Below are positions 52,761-63,665 of a stretch of 64,000 nt of DNA, in pieces. Both the position numbers and the translations under genes were made by a program. The stretch comes from Cafeteria roenbergensis (lineage: Eukaryota > Sar > Bigyra > Bicosoecida > Cafeteriaceae). How positions within the stretch are numbered: the stretch's first letter is position 1; each line of letters starts with the position of its first letter. The notes beneath the pieces were generated by a model. The model did not search any database and was not told where the DNA came from. It saw only the letters and a list, made by a program, of their open reading frames with translations. The stretch spans positions 372,001-436,000 of the forward strand of contig VLTN01000015.1 in NCBI GenBank assembly GCA_008330645.1, given 5' to 3'.

Positions 52761-55700
52761 ATGGACAGAAGGCGCTCGACCCGTCGCCGGCGCCGCGAGG
52801 CGACACGGCGCGCGCCGTTTGCCGACGGCGACGGCGTTTTGGACCTGCCCGAGCCGTGCGCTGGGTCCGAGGCCGACGAAGCGAGCCGGAGCGCCGTCCA
52901 GTGGCATGATCCTGGTGCATGGCTCCCGGGGGCGTCCCCGGCACCGGCGAGAACTGCGCCAACAGCAGCGCTTGCGGCGTTGCCGCGGCGCGCGCCGCTC
53001 CGCACGGACAAGGCCACATTCGAGCCCTCGGGCATCTTCGCGGTCGTCCGCCTCCCGCTTGCACTGCAGCCGCCCCGCCTCCGTGCTGAGGCCTACGCTC
53101 ACGTGGTTGCGTCGGCAGCTGCGGCGGCTGCAGCCAATGGCTCCGGGCCGCCTGCTGCCGGCGCGGTCGCTCCCGGGCCTCCCAGCGGCCTTTCGCTCTC
53201 CTCGTGTCTTCGCTTTCGCTCCCTGCTGGAGCGCCTCTCGGAGCAGGATGACCCCTGGACCAGCGCCCCTCTCCCTGGACCTGCTTGCGACACGGCTTCG
53301 CTCCTTGGGGCATCGTCGGGCGGCTCTGCCGGCCCGGACCCGCACCCGCAGCACCTCCCCCTGCCGACGGCCTCCCCGCCGGCGTCGCGGGCGGCCTCCT
53401 TCGCTGATGCCACAGCCCTCGTCCGGCCAGTCACCCCCCCGCACAGGCCCTCCCACGGGGTACACCTCCCGCCGGCTGCGCTCCCCGGCCCGGGCTCCGG
53501 GTCCGCAGCAGCGGCGGCAGCGGCGGGAGCCAGCGGCAGGGGCGCCTCCCCCCGGCGCGCCTCGGACGCCGCGTCGGCCGGCCCCCGCCGCCGCGTGGGC
53601 TCCCGAACGCCGGCGGGCTCGGCGGCGGTCTCGCCGACCCTGCCACCCACCCCCGCCACGCCGTCCGCGCTCCGGCCATGCACACCCGTGATGCCGGCGG
53701 GCGCCGCGGCGTCGCCCACGCAGCCGCGCCCCTGGAGCCAGACTGCTCCCCCGCCCTCGCTCCTGCGGGCCGCCATCTCTCGCCAGGCGGGCGGAGCGAC
53801 CGCAGCGACGCCGGCCCCGGCAGCCGGGCGCGCCAGCGCGAGACAGGCCGCAGTGGCGGGGGCGACCTCCCCCCGCGCCGCGTCCCCGCCCCTGGCAGCC
53901 CCGTCGCCCTCGTCCTCCTCGTCGCTCGCCCTCCTGCGCCAGGTGCTGGCCTCCACGCTCTCCTGTGACCTCAACACCGCCCCCGTCAGCGGCGACTCCT
54001 GGCTCGACGGCACGGTTCTCGACTTTGTGGCTCTGCAGATGCAGGGGGCGTACCCGGGGGCGATCTTCCTCCCAACGGACTTTGCCGCCTTTTCGCTGCT
54101 TCGCTGGGCTCGCGCAGGGGCAGCGGACGCGGCCGCAGCGCCGCCGGGCGGCCCTCTCCCCCGCCCCGGCCCCGCCGCCGCCGCGCTTGCCGCGGCGCCT
54201 GACTGCATGCCTCGCGACCTGCTCGGGCGCGCCCTCGTCTTCGACCCGCCGGGACCGGACTGGAAGCCCGTCCCGGCTACAGCCGCTGGCGCCACGCCCC
54301 ACCACCACGGCGGCGGCGATGACATGGTCGTAAGCGCTGCCGCGCCTTCTCTGCGCCCTTCCCACCACAGGGGCCGGCGCGGCGCATGGCCAGGGCTTGT
54401 GCCGGGGAAGGCGCGCGGAGCGGCGGGCTTGGCGAAGAGCGACGCTGCCACAGCCGGCAGCGGCGGCAGCGGTGGGGGCAGCGGCAGCAGCGGCAATGCC
54501 CTCACGGCCAGTAACGGCGGTGCCGGTGGCGCTGGGGGCGGCTTCGCTCCCAACGGCTCTGCACGAGCCCCCAAGGGCGTGGATGCGAGCATCTGGCGGA
54601 GCAAGGAGGCGCTCCTGGCAGCGGTGAGGGACGCTGCCGGCGTGGACACTGACGACGGAGACAGCCTCGCGACTCTGGAGAGCGCATCTGACGACGACGA
54701 TGACGACGACGACGACGACGATGACGACGACGACGACGAAGCTGAAGAAGACGAGGAGGACGACGGTGGAGCGGCAGGCATGGGCGGCAACGCAATCGCG
54801 ACAGCTGGCGCTGGCGCTGGTGCTGGCGCTGGCGCTGACGAGCGCCTCCCGCGGGGGTCCAGCCGGCGAGGGGGCGATGCGGGCAGGGGGGCATCGGCGA
54901 AGAGCTCCCCAACAGCAGCAGCAGCAGCCCCTCAGTCGGCGCCAACGCCGACTGCGGCCGGGCTGGACGCGTCTGCTGCCTCACAGCCCAGGCCCTCCGG
55001 CTGGACGGGGTGCGCCTTGCCTCCGCCGGCAGCGCAGGCGCCCCGGACGGCGTGGCCCCCGCCCCAGCTCTCCGTCCGGCTGTCCGCCCGAATGCTCTCG
55101 CTCCCAGACCCGGCTCTGCCCGTGCGAGCCGCGCAGGCGCGGCGGGAGCGGCGCGCGGTCAGGGACTCCCAGCGGCGCGCCCACGCCGCCCGCATCGTTG
55201 CAGCCGCAGCATCCGTCCGGGCCGGCCTCCCCGCCGCCCTCACCACCGCGGTGTCGCGTCACAAGCTGGCGTATCTTCTGCCAGAAGTCGGGGCCGGGGC
55301 CGGCGTCGCGCTGGCGAGGGCGGCCACGATGCAGGACGCCTTCGCCGACGCCGCCGCGGAGGAGACCCGCCTCCGGGCCGAGCGCCGCCGACGGAGACTC
55401 GCAGCAGAGCTCTCGCGGGCCAGCGCTGCCAAGGCGGAGGCGGAGCTCGCTGAGGCGGCCGCGGCCCCGCAGGCGCGTGGCTCCTCCGCGTCGGCCCCCG
55501 CCTGCGCCTCTTTGGCCAGAGAGGCGCAGGCGGCTGCTCGGGAGCCCAAGGCCGAGACGGGCGCGGCTGGGGGTTCCGATCGCCCCGCCGACGCGGCGGC
55601 TCCTGTTCCGCCGGCTGGGGGGCCAGGCCACCCGGCCGTGGGGAGCGCCCCTCTCCCGGCGGCCTCCCTCCGCGCCCTGGTGCAGGTGGCCATCCATGCC

Positions 55701-57110
55701 GCCCTGGGGGCGCTCATTCGCATCGCGGCCTCCGGGAAGGTGCCAGACGCCCGGGTGGTCGGCGTGCTTTGCGGCAAGGCAGTCTGTCCGGGGCAGGAGG
55801 TGCGGCCTGCATCGGCAATCGCCGCCGACGTCTTCGCAGCCCTCGCTCCCGCGGCGCCGCCGAGCCCTGAGGCGGTGCGCACGGGGCTTCCGGCTCGCAT
55901 CGTCGCGGCTGCAGGCCAGCTGGGACCCGTTGACACGGGGAACGCCCTGCTGCACGCCGCCGTGGCGGCCCAGCAGCCGGGGGCGGCTTCCTTCGAGGCG
56001 TGCGCGGTGCAGGTGCTGCAGTGGTGCGCGGCCACGCCGCGCCCCCAGCGCATCCAGCGCATGCAAGCGCACCTCACAGGCCTCGCCGGTCTCATCGGCA
56101 GCGTCATCGCTCAGTCTGCGAGGGACCGGGCGGCGGGGGCTGCCGCGAGCGCAGCCCCGCCTGCGGCAGCCGCGCAGCCCGCTGCCGCCCAGCGACAAGG
56201 CAGCGGCGGGCCAGCCGCCGAAGGGGGCGGCAGAGCTGGTGCCGCCGCGCCCGCGCGCTCAGCGACCAAGCGCGGCCGGTCGCCATCGCCGCCCTCCGCC
56301 GCAGACCAGCCAGCGCCCAAGCGGCGGCCCTCTCCACCCGCCTGCCCCGCCATTCCCACCCCTCCGCCCCCCGAGCCTGGGACGGACTGCCCCAGCGCAG
56401 CCCCGGCTGGAGAGGGCGGGGGCTTCTCGGCCTCCTGCGCGCCCCTCGCCAACCGGCCCCTGCTCTGCACATCGCTTCGCCAGCGCGTGTCCGCGCCGGT
56501 GCTGTTCTTCTGGAACCCGGGCAACAACCACTGGAACCTGGTGCGCGTGCAGACGGCGCCTAGGCCTGTGATCGAGGTGTTCGAGCCCTTCGGGTGAGTC
56601 ATCCAGCGCCAGCCGAGCGCCCTCGCCTGAGTCCGAGCCCTCCTCGCTGCGCCCCCCTCTGGCGCCGCAGTTGCGTGTTCGTGCGCCGGGGCTCTCGCGC
56701 GGCGCGCTGCCACCACCCTGTGCGATCGCCGCCCCGACTGCCCCTGCTCCCCGAGCTCCATAATCCCCCTCCTCCCACCTCCCCGCCGCAGCACCCCCTC
56801 GTCGCGAGGCTCTGGCCGCGGCGGTGGCGGCCTGTCCAAGCGAGGCGTGCCCCCCGGGCTCGTCACGTGGCTCGATGCGGTCTGCCCGGTGGCTGGCGGC
56901 TGGCAGAGCCGCTCCCTGCCGGCAATTCCGCACCGACACCAGCACACTGGCTTTGACTGCGGCGTGGCCTGCCTCCTGTACGCCGAGAAGGCCGCCCAGG
57001 GCATGCAGCGCCACGACATTGCGGCGGGCACGGACCAGCGCGAGATCTCGCGGTTTCGCGACGTCATGCGCAAGTACTTTGAGCGCTTGCGCACCAGCAC
57101 GCCGCGGTAG
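52761..57110 (+). CDS. ULP1/SENP-like cysteine protease with a giant insertion
   Basis: Two exons (52761-56593, 56792-57110) join in frame into 1,383 residues. The protease start, GDSWLDGTVLDFVALQM then AIFLPTDF, lies near residue 413 and matches the WLNDxxIxF entry of C48 peptidases. The catalytic His follows only near residue 1,256 in VLFFWNPGNNHWNLVRV, with the acidic partner in IEVFEPFG, and the Gln/Cys pair in exon 2 (HQHTGFDCGVACLLYAEKAA). In SENPs the WLND and His motifs are about 80-100 residues apart; here about 840 residues lie between. That insertion contains an Asp/Glu run near 54690-54760, a coiled-coil-like region near 55340-55480, and an Ala-rich helical segment. All catalytic residues are present, so it may still process SUMO or NEDD8. 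The gene ends 360 bases from the convergent hydrolase. Confidence 0.85.
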
Positions 57111-57470
57111 CAGCGCACCTGGGATCGCAGCCGATCGGCGTCGGCGCCGCGGGCAGGGCGCGGGCAGGGGCAGCCGCTCGGGCACGTCCTCGCCAGTGGC
57201 TGCGTCTGAGCGCGGGACCGCTCGGCAGCAACGTTGCGTCTGTGGCTCGGCTCGGGGACAGGGCCGCGTTGGCGCCTGAGGAGCACCGCGACCAATCCAA
57301 CTGCGCCCCGAGCCGGCTTTGCTTCGCGTGTGCTGCTGCAGCGCTCGCTCGCGCTGGCAGCGCTTCGCTGCGCGGCGGCCCCAACGCAGCTTTGCGTTCA
57401 CCTTAGCGAGAGCCAACGAGGCTCGCACACACACGAACCACAGCGAGCAGCTCCGAGAAACGAGCCAACG
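57111..57470. other. Convergent 3' spacer
   Basis: Between two gene ends; no coding or RNA signal is seen in these 360 bases. Confidence 0.35.
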
Positions 57471-59114
57471 CTACTTGGAGCGCGGGGGGCGCAAGGCCTC
57501 GCGCAAGCCCGACCGCAGCGCGGCCCGCACCGCGGTGACGTCGTCCGCGGTCTCGGAGCGCGGCAAGACGAGCGGCGCGATCAGCCCGTGTCCCGTGTCC
57601 ACGAAGTGGACGGTGCCGTCCGGGAGGGGCGCGTCTGGCGCCAGCATCGCGGCGCTGCCGTCGGGGTGGCCGAGCGGGGACCGGGCCACCGCCGCAGCGC
57701 GGGCGGGCAGGCTGCCAACGTGGCCGGCCCAGAGGAGCAGCTCCAGCGCGGCGCCGACGATGCTTCCGGGCCGCTCGAGCGGGAGCCAGTGGCTGGCTCG
57801 GGGGACCACAGCGCTCGCGCCGTGCGGCGCGACGCGTCGCGTGCCGGCCACCAGCTCTGGGCCGAGAGCCAAGTCGTATTCTGCGGCCAGGTTGGCCAAG
57901 GGGAGCGACACCGCGACGCCGCCGTGCTCCGGCAGCGCCAGTGACGCCATGCGGGCGCGCGACTCGGGGGCCAGCAGCCCCCTGTACCAGCCGAGGGCGG
58001 CCGCAACGCGTCCGGGGCGCGAGAACTCCTCCCTGAGGTGGCGTAGGCTGGCGGCGTCCAGCACCGTGCACACGGCCTTGCGGGCAAAGGCTCGAGCCGC
58101 CGTGCTGGCCGGCACCAGGGCGGGGGCGAGGGCCTCGGATCCGGCGGGGAGCGTGGCGGGCGGTGGCGGGGCAGTCGAGCCGTCGCTGCAGCGGAGGGCG
58201 GCGGCGGTCGGCCCTGCCACGTCAGAGAGCGAGCGCGTCTCAGCGAGAGCTCCTCCGACCCGGCGGGCGCCGTTGGCACGGAGGAAGGGCACCGCCAGGC
58301 TCGGCAAGTTCAGGAGCGGGATGTAGAAACTCCGCACCACCTGCGACGCGGAGACGTTGGCCCTTGCGAGCGCGGGGTGCGGGGAGGCGGCGATCACGCA
58401 GGCCGAGAAGGAAGAGGCGTGCTCCGTGGCCAGAAGCCAGGCCACCTGTCCGCCCAGGTCGTGGCCCACCAGGAGCGGCTTGAGCGCCGGCGTCGTGGCC
58501 TGGCGCCGCTGCACTGCCGCGAGCACCTCAAGCACGTCTTCAGCGCCCGCGCGCGCGTCGTACACGGCACCGCTGGCTGGGTCGGGGGCCCCGCTCTCGC
58601 CGTACCCACGGAGGTCCACCGCCACAGCGCAGAACCCAAGCGAGCGAAGGACCTGCATCGTGCCGAGCCAGCTTCGCGCGTGGTCCGGGAAGCCGTGGAT
58701 GAGCACGGCCAGCGGGCCCTCCCCGGGGCTGCCCAGCTCCAGCCAGCTCGCTTTCACGCCCGCGGACGTGACCATCGACTTGCGAGTCGCCGGCGAGTCC
58801 GGGTCTGCGAGGCGCAGCCGAGGAACGCTACGAGAGCCGCTTGCAATCCCCTGCCCGGCGAGGCCGCGGAGCACGCGCGCTCACGCGGCGCGCGGGCAGC
58901 CCGGTGCTTGGCGCCGCGACTCACCCTCTTCGCAGCGCGTGGCCGCATGCCACGCCGCCTCGACCAGCGCGCGCGGCCTCGCCTCGCGGCAGCACTTGCC
59001 CTGGCACAACCGCTTCACCGCCCCGAACGCCATCCACAGGGACATCAGGGCCACGAGCAGGCCCGCGTATGCGTAGACCGCGAGCATTTCGATGCGCGCC
59101 TGGAGCGAGGACAT
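57471..59114 (-). CDS. EPHX4-like epoxide hydrolase, membrane-anchored alpha/beta hydrolase
   Basis: Two exons (59114-58925, 58804-57471) join in frame into 507 residues. Exon 1 encodes an N-terminal membrane anchor (IEMLAVYAYAGLLVALMSLW), as in EPHX3/EPHX4. Exon 2 has the oxyanion HGFPDHARSW, VAVDLRGYGESGAPD, and the nucleophile elbow VGHDLGGQVAW with Asp as nucleophile. The catalytic His is probably in RASHWLPLERPG. The cap region is enlarged by Ala/Pro-rich sequence. An Asp nucleophile together with the HGFP motif points to epoxide hydrolysis, probably of lipid epoxides at ER or other membranes. The last 80 residues after the His lie beyond the usual family end and are unassigned. It shares a 174-base promoter region with the secreted repeat protein. 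Confidence 0.87.
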
Positions 59115-59288
59115 GATCCTCAGCGCCCGTCCCGAGCCGGGCGGGGTGGGCCCGCAGTTGCCGTCGGGAGTGGACCGCCGGCCGGCAGAGCTCCGCCGGG
59201 TGGCAGCAGCAGAGCGCCACAGCCGCACGCAGCGGCGGTCGGGGTGCCGCAGCCCCGCCTGGCCGCCAGACAGCTCCGAGGGCGACGG
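59115..59288. promoter_or_regulatory. Very short bidirectional promoter region
   Basis: Only 174 bases separate the start codons of the epoxide hydrolase and the secreted repeat protein. This is the tightest divergent pair in the window. Confidence 0.5.
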
Positions 59289-62200
59289 ATGCGGGCAGCT
59301 TCCGCTGGCGCGCTCGCGCTGCTCCTGCTGGGCGTGCTGGCCTCGGCGCGAGACTCGGCGTTCAGGGCCGAAAGGCGCGGGGCACGGACCGGCTCGTCCC
59401 AGCAGACTCTCGGCCCGGTCGAGGGCATCGCAAAGGCCATCGCCGGCGTTGCCGCCGCGATCACAGGCAATGCGGGCGCGTCTGACGAGTCCGAGGCGCA
59501 GCACGAGGCCAAGGCAGCCCAGGATGAGGTGAGCGCACCGCACCCCAGCCCCTGTTGCCGCTGCGTTGCCGCAGCTTCGGGCAGCCCTCTGGGGCTGCGT
59601 TGCGCTGTTTGTGCATGCCATGCGAGCGTGGCAGCCTGGGCAGTCGGGCCGGGCTCTGGGGAGGGGGGGCGCTGGAAAGCCTCAGGGCAGGCCGGCAAGG
59701 CGGCGGGGAAGCGTGCGTCTGGCCAAGTCCCGCGTTGCACGCCGCACGCGCCTGCCGACGCCCTATTCACGAGCCAATGTTCCGCTGTTCGGGTGCCGCA
59801 GGCAGTGTCGAGCAACCCTCTGCGGCTGCGGTCGATGTCAGCGCGCTCGTCCCGGTCTGCGGCCCTGCGCGCCGGCCTCCAGGCCGCCCTGCCGGCCCAC
59901 CTGCCGCGCGACGAGGCTTCCTGCCCGCCTCCGGGGGCGGCCCTCACCCCTGCGGAGGCGGCCGCCTACCCGCCGGCCTGCGGCCTCTCCACCTCCAACG
60001 TCACGCGCGACGTGCGCATCGGCTACCGCGAGTGGCTCCTGCCCTTCACCGCGTCGCCGACAACCGACAAGGCCTTCGCGCCCACTTCGTCCGACCCGCG
60101 GCCGCACTTGGCCCCTGAAGACGTTGTTCGCATCGCGGACGAGCGCCCCTTGGACCAGGATGCCACCAGCGCCATGGTCCCCAGCGGCCTCGCCCTGCTG
60201 CATGGCTTTCCGGGACCGACGGGCGAGACGCTGCCGGTCTGGGGCACCAACCTGGAGCGGCTCCCCGCCTTTTGCTCGGTGGAGCGCGGCTCCGCGAGGG
60301 TGCGGACCTCGAAGGACGCCCGCCCTGCGCTGCGGGACGGGGACACCGTCGTCCTCTCGCAGCAGCTCGACGGGCGCGTGGTGGTGGCGGGCTCCATCTC
60401 GGAAGAGGGGTTCGACCTTGCTGAGCCCGTCACCCGGTTCACGGGCGAGGCCCTTCCCTGCTGGCGAGTGGTCCCGGGCAAGGGGCCTCGCTCGCAGGTG
60501 CTGCCGCCCGACCTGGGAGGCGTCATCGCCTCGATCAAGGGGGAGGCTGACGCCGAGTTCGGCGGCGCTGGCATCGACGGCGCCCTCCTCCCCGGCCTCC
60601 TCTTGCCCACCCGAGACCAGACCAAGGTGGGCACCACGGAGGACCTCCGCCCGTACCTCTTCCCGCTTGCGGTGCTCCGCGTCGGCCCGACCTACCCGCA
60701 CGTCGTGGCTCCGGCGCCCGGCGTGCGCTCGGACGCCCTCAACATCCTCGCTCGCTGGAGGCCCGACAGCGCCAAGCTGCCCGGCTACCTCACCGGCTAC
60801 CGCGTGCTCCCTGGCCTGGCCTCGGCGGTGCGCGGCCGGCGCTGCATGAAGGTGACCTCTGACGTCCGGACCATCCTCGGGCCCGGCGACATCATCATGG
60901 TGGACCGGACAGCCAGGCTGGTGGTGGCATTCTCCAGGCCCTCGGGCAAGGCGGCCCGCGGGGAGCTTCTCGAGGGCGACGGCCCCACCGTCACCGCCGA
61001 CACGGTCTGCCTCTCGCACCCGTACCAGGGCGAAACCGCTGAGAACAGGGCGTGGTTCTTCCACGACGGGCGCCGCCTGGTCCCTCCGGCGGTGATGCGC
61101 CTCGCCGTCACTCCGGGCTCTGCCGACGCGGTGCCAGTCGGCGCGGACGGCAAGCCTGGCCCCGACCCGCGGGGCACGCTGGTGGCGGGAGACGAGCTCA
61201 AGCTCTTCTGCGACGGCGCGGACGACGATGTGGCCGGCTTCGTGGAGCCTCGCACCGTGTGGTCCACCGCGCGTCGGGTGATCGTGGCCGGCGAGGACAC
61301 TGCCCCGGTCACCCGGCACGGCATCGCCCTGTCTGAGCCGTTTGAGGACGCGAGCGCCGCCGATTCGTCGTCGTCCGGCAGCGGCCTGCAGGGAGCGGCG
61401 GCGTCCCTGCTGCAGGCGGACGCCACGGCGCTGGCGACCACTGGCGCTCCGGCCGGGGCGGGGGGGGGCAAGCCGCTCGTTTGCCTGGTGCTGCGTGAGG
61501 GTCGGCGGCTGCTTCCCGGCACCGCCACGGTGACCCACGGCACCGCCGTCTACGAGACCAGCGCGGACCTCCGCGACCTCCTGGCCGCGGGTGACGTCAT
61601 CCAGGCCGGTATCTACCGTGAGACGGCCGTGGCGGGGGGCACCGCCCCGTCCGCGGCCATGACTGGCGTTGCCGGCGACGTCCGCCTTCCGGTGGCGCGC
61701 TCCACGTTGCAGACGCTTGCGGCCCACGAGGGCAAGACGGAGGCCAAGCTGACCCTGGCTGCCAAGGACTACCGGCGTCTGCCCTGCAACGTGTCCGTTG
61801 TGCACGGGTCCAAGGAGATCACCACGCTCTGCGACATGACCGACGTCCTTCTCGGCGTGGGGACCCTTCGCGTGGGCGTCTACCGCCGCCTCACGATGGG
61901 CGACCCGGTTGGACTCACCCCCACGACGGCCCTCCTGCGCGTTCCGTACCCTGGCCCGACCAGGAAGGACGTGCCTGCCTACGCCAGCACGCGCGACGCG
62001 GGGCCGTCCTCCGCCTTTGAGGACGTGGCCTACGGCCGCCTCCCGGGCTGCGCGCACGTCATCCACGGCTCCCCTTACATCACCACGACGTCGGACCTCA
62101 CCCAGTTCGTCACCGTGGGCGACGCCCTGCGCATCGGCACTCGCCGCCTGCTGGTGGTGGCCTCTCCGCCGGCGCCCCGCTCCATCCGCCTCACGGTGCC

Positions 62201-63269
62201 CTGGCCTGGGCCCACTGCCCAGTGCCTGCCCACCTCCCGCATGTACCGTCGCCTCGAGCTTCCGGGCCGCCTGGACTGCTCGGAGGGGCAGCCCGACTGC
62301 GTGACCAGCCAAGACACCCGTGGCGCCGTGGCGGTCGGGGAGGTCATCGTCATCGTGTCTCGCTCTTCCGCATCCGGCGCCCAGCCCCGCGTGTCGGAGG
62401 CCACCGGCACGCCCCTCGCGCCCAACGAGCGCGAGTACACGGTGGTGACCCCCTTCACGGACCGAGCCCTGACCCTCTCCGAGGCCTACACTGGCCCCAC
62501 CGAGAAGGCCATGCCGGCGTACCGCGTGCTCTTCGGCTCCGGCGCAGGCGTCTTGCTGCCGGGGCACGTGGCCGTCTCCAAGGGCTCCCCCTACGCCCGC
62601 ACGTCGGAGGACGTGAGCGGGTCAGTGCGCGCGGGAGAGAGGCTCCGAATCGGGCTGCGGGAGTTCACGGCCGTTGAGCCTATCACGCCCTCCGGCCTCA
62701 CGCTCTCGGAGGCGTACCCCGGCACGACTGCTGATGGTCTCAAGGCCTTCAACCTCGGCCGGACGCAGCGCCAGGCGTCCCTCGAGGCGCTGGCCGCTCT
62801 CAAGCTGCGCTGCCGCTCCATCTACTGCCTTGCCAAGATCGAGCAGCTTGAGCGGGGCACTCCCTCTGACCTAACCCGCAGCCTGACTGCGGGCAAGGCT
62901 CCTCGCGCGGTACTGGCAGCCCTGGCGAGCGACCAGTCTGCCGTTCCCTACGTGCCGACCCCCGAGGAGTACGCGAGGGGGGCTTTCACGGCTGATGCCA
63001 CCACCAAGGCAATCCTTGCCTCGGACGAGGACGACCGCGAGGACGTTGAGAGGGAGTGGCAGCGGTGGTTCCGCGACGCAGCATCCACTGCGCGCAAGGA
63101 CGAGGCCGCCGCCGACGCCGCCAGCCAGGAGCGCGAGCTCGGGGGCGCAGCCTCGGGCTTGCCGCCACCGCATCTGTTCGAGCCGGGGGGCAAGCTCACA
63201 GAGCAGGATGCAGCCGATGGAGCAGAGGCGCGGGTCGCAGAGACCTGGGGCAAGCCCGAGCGCCCCTAG
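59289..63269 (+). CDS. Secreted protein of about nine divergent beta-type repeats
   Basis: Two exons (59289-59528, 59802-63269) join in phase 0 into 1,235 residues. MRAASAGALALLLLGVLA is a signal peptide. From about residue 235 to 1,065 a unit of 65-110 residues recurs. Its pattern is LPG, a short strand, HGS or similar, TTSxDL, about five residues, GDxLRIG, a strand, then LTLSxPYPGPT and L-x-A-Y-R. Clear copies include LPGCAHVIHGSPYITTTSDL, VTVGDALRIG with WPGPT, and LPGHVAVSKGSPYARTSEDV with SEAYPGTT. Early copies are more degenerate. About 170 charged residues follow, with helices around QRQASLEALAALKLRCRSIY and EDVEREWQRWF, and no membrane anchor. Similar GDxIxIG repeats occur in surface or secreted proteins of some protists. 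A wall, scale or adhesive role is possible but unproven. Confidence 0.75.
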   Translation: MRAASAGALALLLLGVLASARDSAFRAERRGARTGSSQQTLGPVEGIAKAIAGVAAAITGNAGASDESEAQHEAKAAQDEVSAPHPSPCCRCVAAASGSPLGLRCAVCACHASVAAWAVGPGSGEGGRWKASGQAGKAAGKRASGQVPRCTPHAPADALFTSQCSAVRVPQAVSSNPLRLRSMSARSSRSAALRAGLQAALPAHLPRDEASCPPPGAALTPAEAAAYPPACGLSTSNVTRDVRIGYREWLLPFTASPTTDKAFAPTSSDPRPHLAPEDVVRIADERPLDQDATSAMVPSGLALLHGFPGPTGETLPVWGTNLERLPAFCSVERGSARVRTSKDARPALRDGDTVVLSQQLDGRVVVAGSISEEGFDLAEPVTRFTGEALPCWRVVPGKGPRSQVLPPDLGGVIASIKGEADAEFGGAGIDGALLPGLLLPTRDQTKVGTTEDLRPYLFPLAVLRVGPTYPHVVAPAPGVRSDALNILARWRPDSAKLPGYLTGYRVLPGLASAVRGRRCMKVTSDVRTILGPGDIIMVDRTARLVVAFSRPSGKAARGELLEGDGPTVTADTVCLSHPYQGETAENRAWFFHDGRRLVPPAVMRLAVTPGSADAVPVGADGKPGPDPRGTLVAGDELKLFCDGADDDVAGFVEPRTVWSTARRVIVAGEDTAPVTRHGIALSEPFEDASAADSSSSGSGLQGAAASLLQADATALATTGAPAGAGGGKPLVCLVLREGRRLLPGTATVTHGTAVYETSADLRDLLAAGDVIQAGIYRETAVAGGTAPSAAMTGVAGDVRLPVARSTLQTLAAHEGKTEAKLTLAAKDYRRLPCNVSVVHGSKEITTLCDMTDVLLGVGTLRVGVYRRLTMGDPVGLTPTTALLRVPYPGPTRKDVPAYASTRDAGPSSAFEDVAYGRLPGCAHVIHGSPYITTTSDLTQFVTVGDALRIGTRRLLVVASPPAPRSIRLTVPWPGPTAQCLPTSRMYRRLELPGRLDCSEGQPDCVTSQDTRGAVAVGEVIVIVSRSSASGAQPRVSEATGTPLAPNEREYTVVTPFTDRALTLSEAYTGPTEKAMPAYRVLFGSGAGVLLPGHVAVSKGSPYARTSEDVSGSVRAGERLRIGLREFTAVEPITPSGLTLSEAYPGTTADGLKAFNLGRTQRQASLEALAALKLRCRSIYCLAKIEQLERGTPSDLTRSLTAGKAPRAVLAALASDQSAVPYVPTPEEYARGAFTADATTKAILASDEDDREDVEREWQRWFRDAASTARKDEAAADAASQERELGGAASGLPPPHLFEPGGKLTEQDAADGAEARVAETWGKPERP

Positions 63270-63656
63270 GCTTCCTTGGCCAAGGCGGGCAGGAGTTTTG
63301 TAGAGCGCGCGAGGTGGGGGGGAGGGGCGTGGCGGGCAGGATGCATATTTGCGGGTCGATGCGGCTTCCCATTTCGGAGAGCCATTGGTTGGTTGCCTGG
63401 TCAGGCGTGGCTTCCCAAGCCCCATCTCAGGGCAAGGTCCGTTCGTCCTGTGTGCGTGTTGCATTGAACTACGGTTCCCATCGCGTTTGCACGGCGCCTC
63501 GTCCTCACACGATGGGAAGATTCCGCCACACTCGGGGGGGGGGGCTAGCGAGTGCGTAGGGGCCAGGGTGTGCGTGGCGTCTCCTCTCAGGGTGTGCCAC
63601 CAGCCATCGTGACTCAAGAACGAAGTGGTGTGTGTCTACCGAAACAAAAACAAAAC
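63270..63656. other. 3' spacer before the tRNA
   Basis: GC falls through this stretch, and it contains a run of about 11 G near 63535 and A-rich sequence near 63645-63661. No gene was recognised. Confidence 0.4.
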
Positions 63657-63661
63657 AAAAA
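63657..63661 (-). terminator. Pol III T-run terminator of tRNA-Gln
   Basis: On the minus strand the tRNA is followed after four bases by TTTTT, with two further T runs beyond. This is the normal Pol III termination signal. Confidence 0.8.
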
Positions 63662-63665
63662 TCAC

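Noticed and set aside
59838-62567. A 909-codon open frame on the minus strand opposite the secreted repeat gene
   Set aside because: The plus strand has a signal peptide, a phase-0 splice and a repeat pattern, while the antisense frame shows only Arg/Gly/His-rich composition typical of a shadow.
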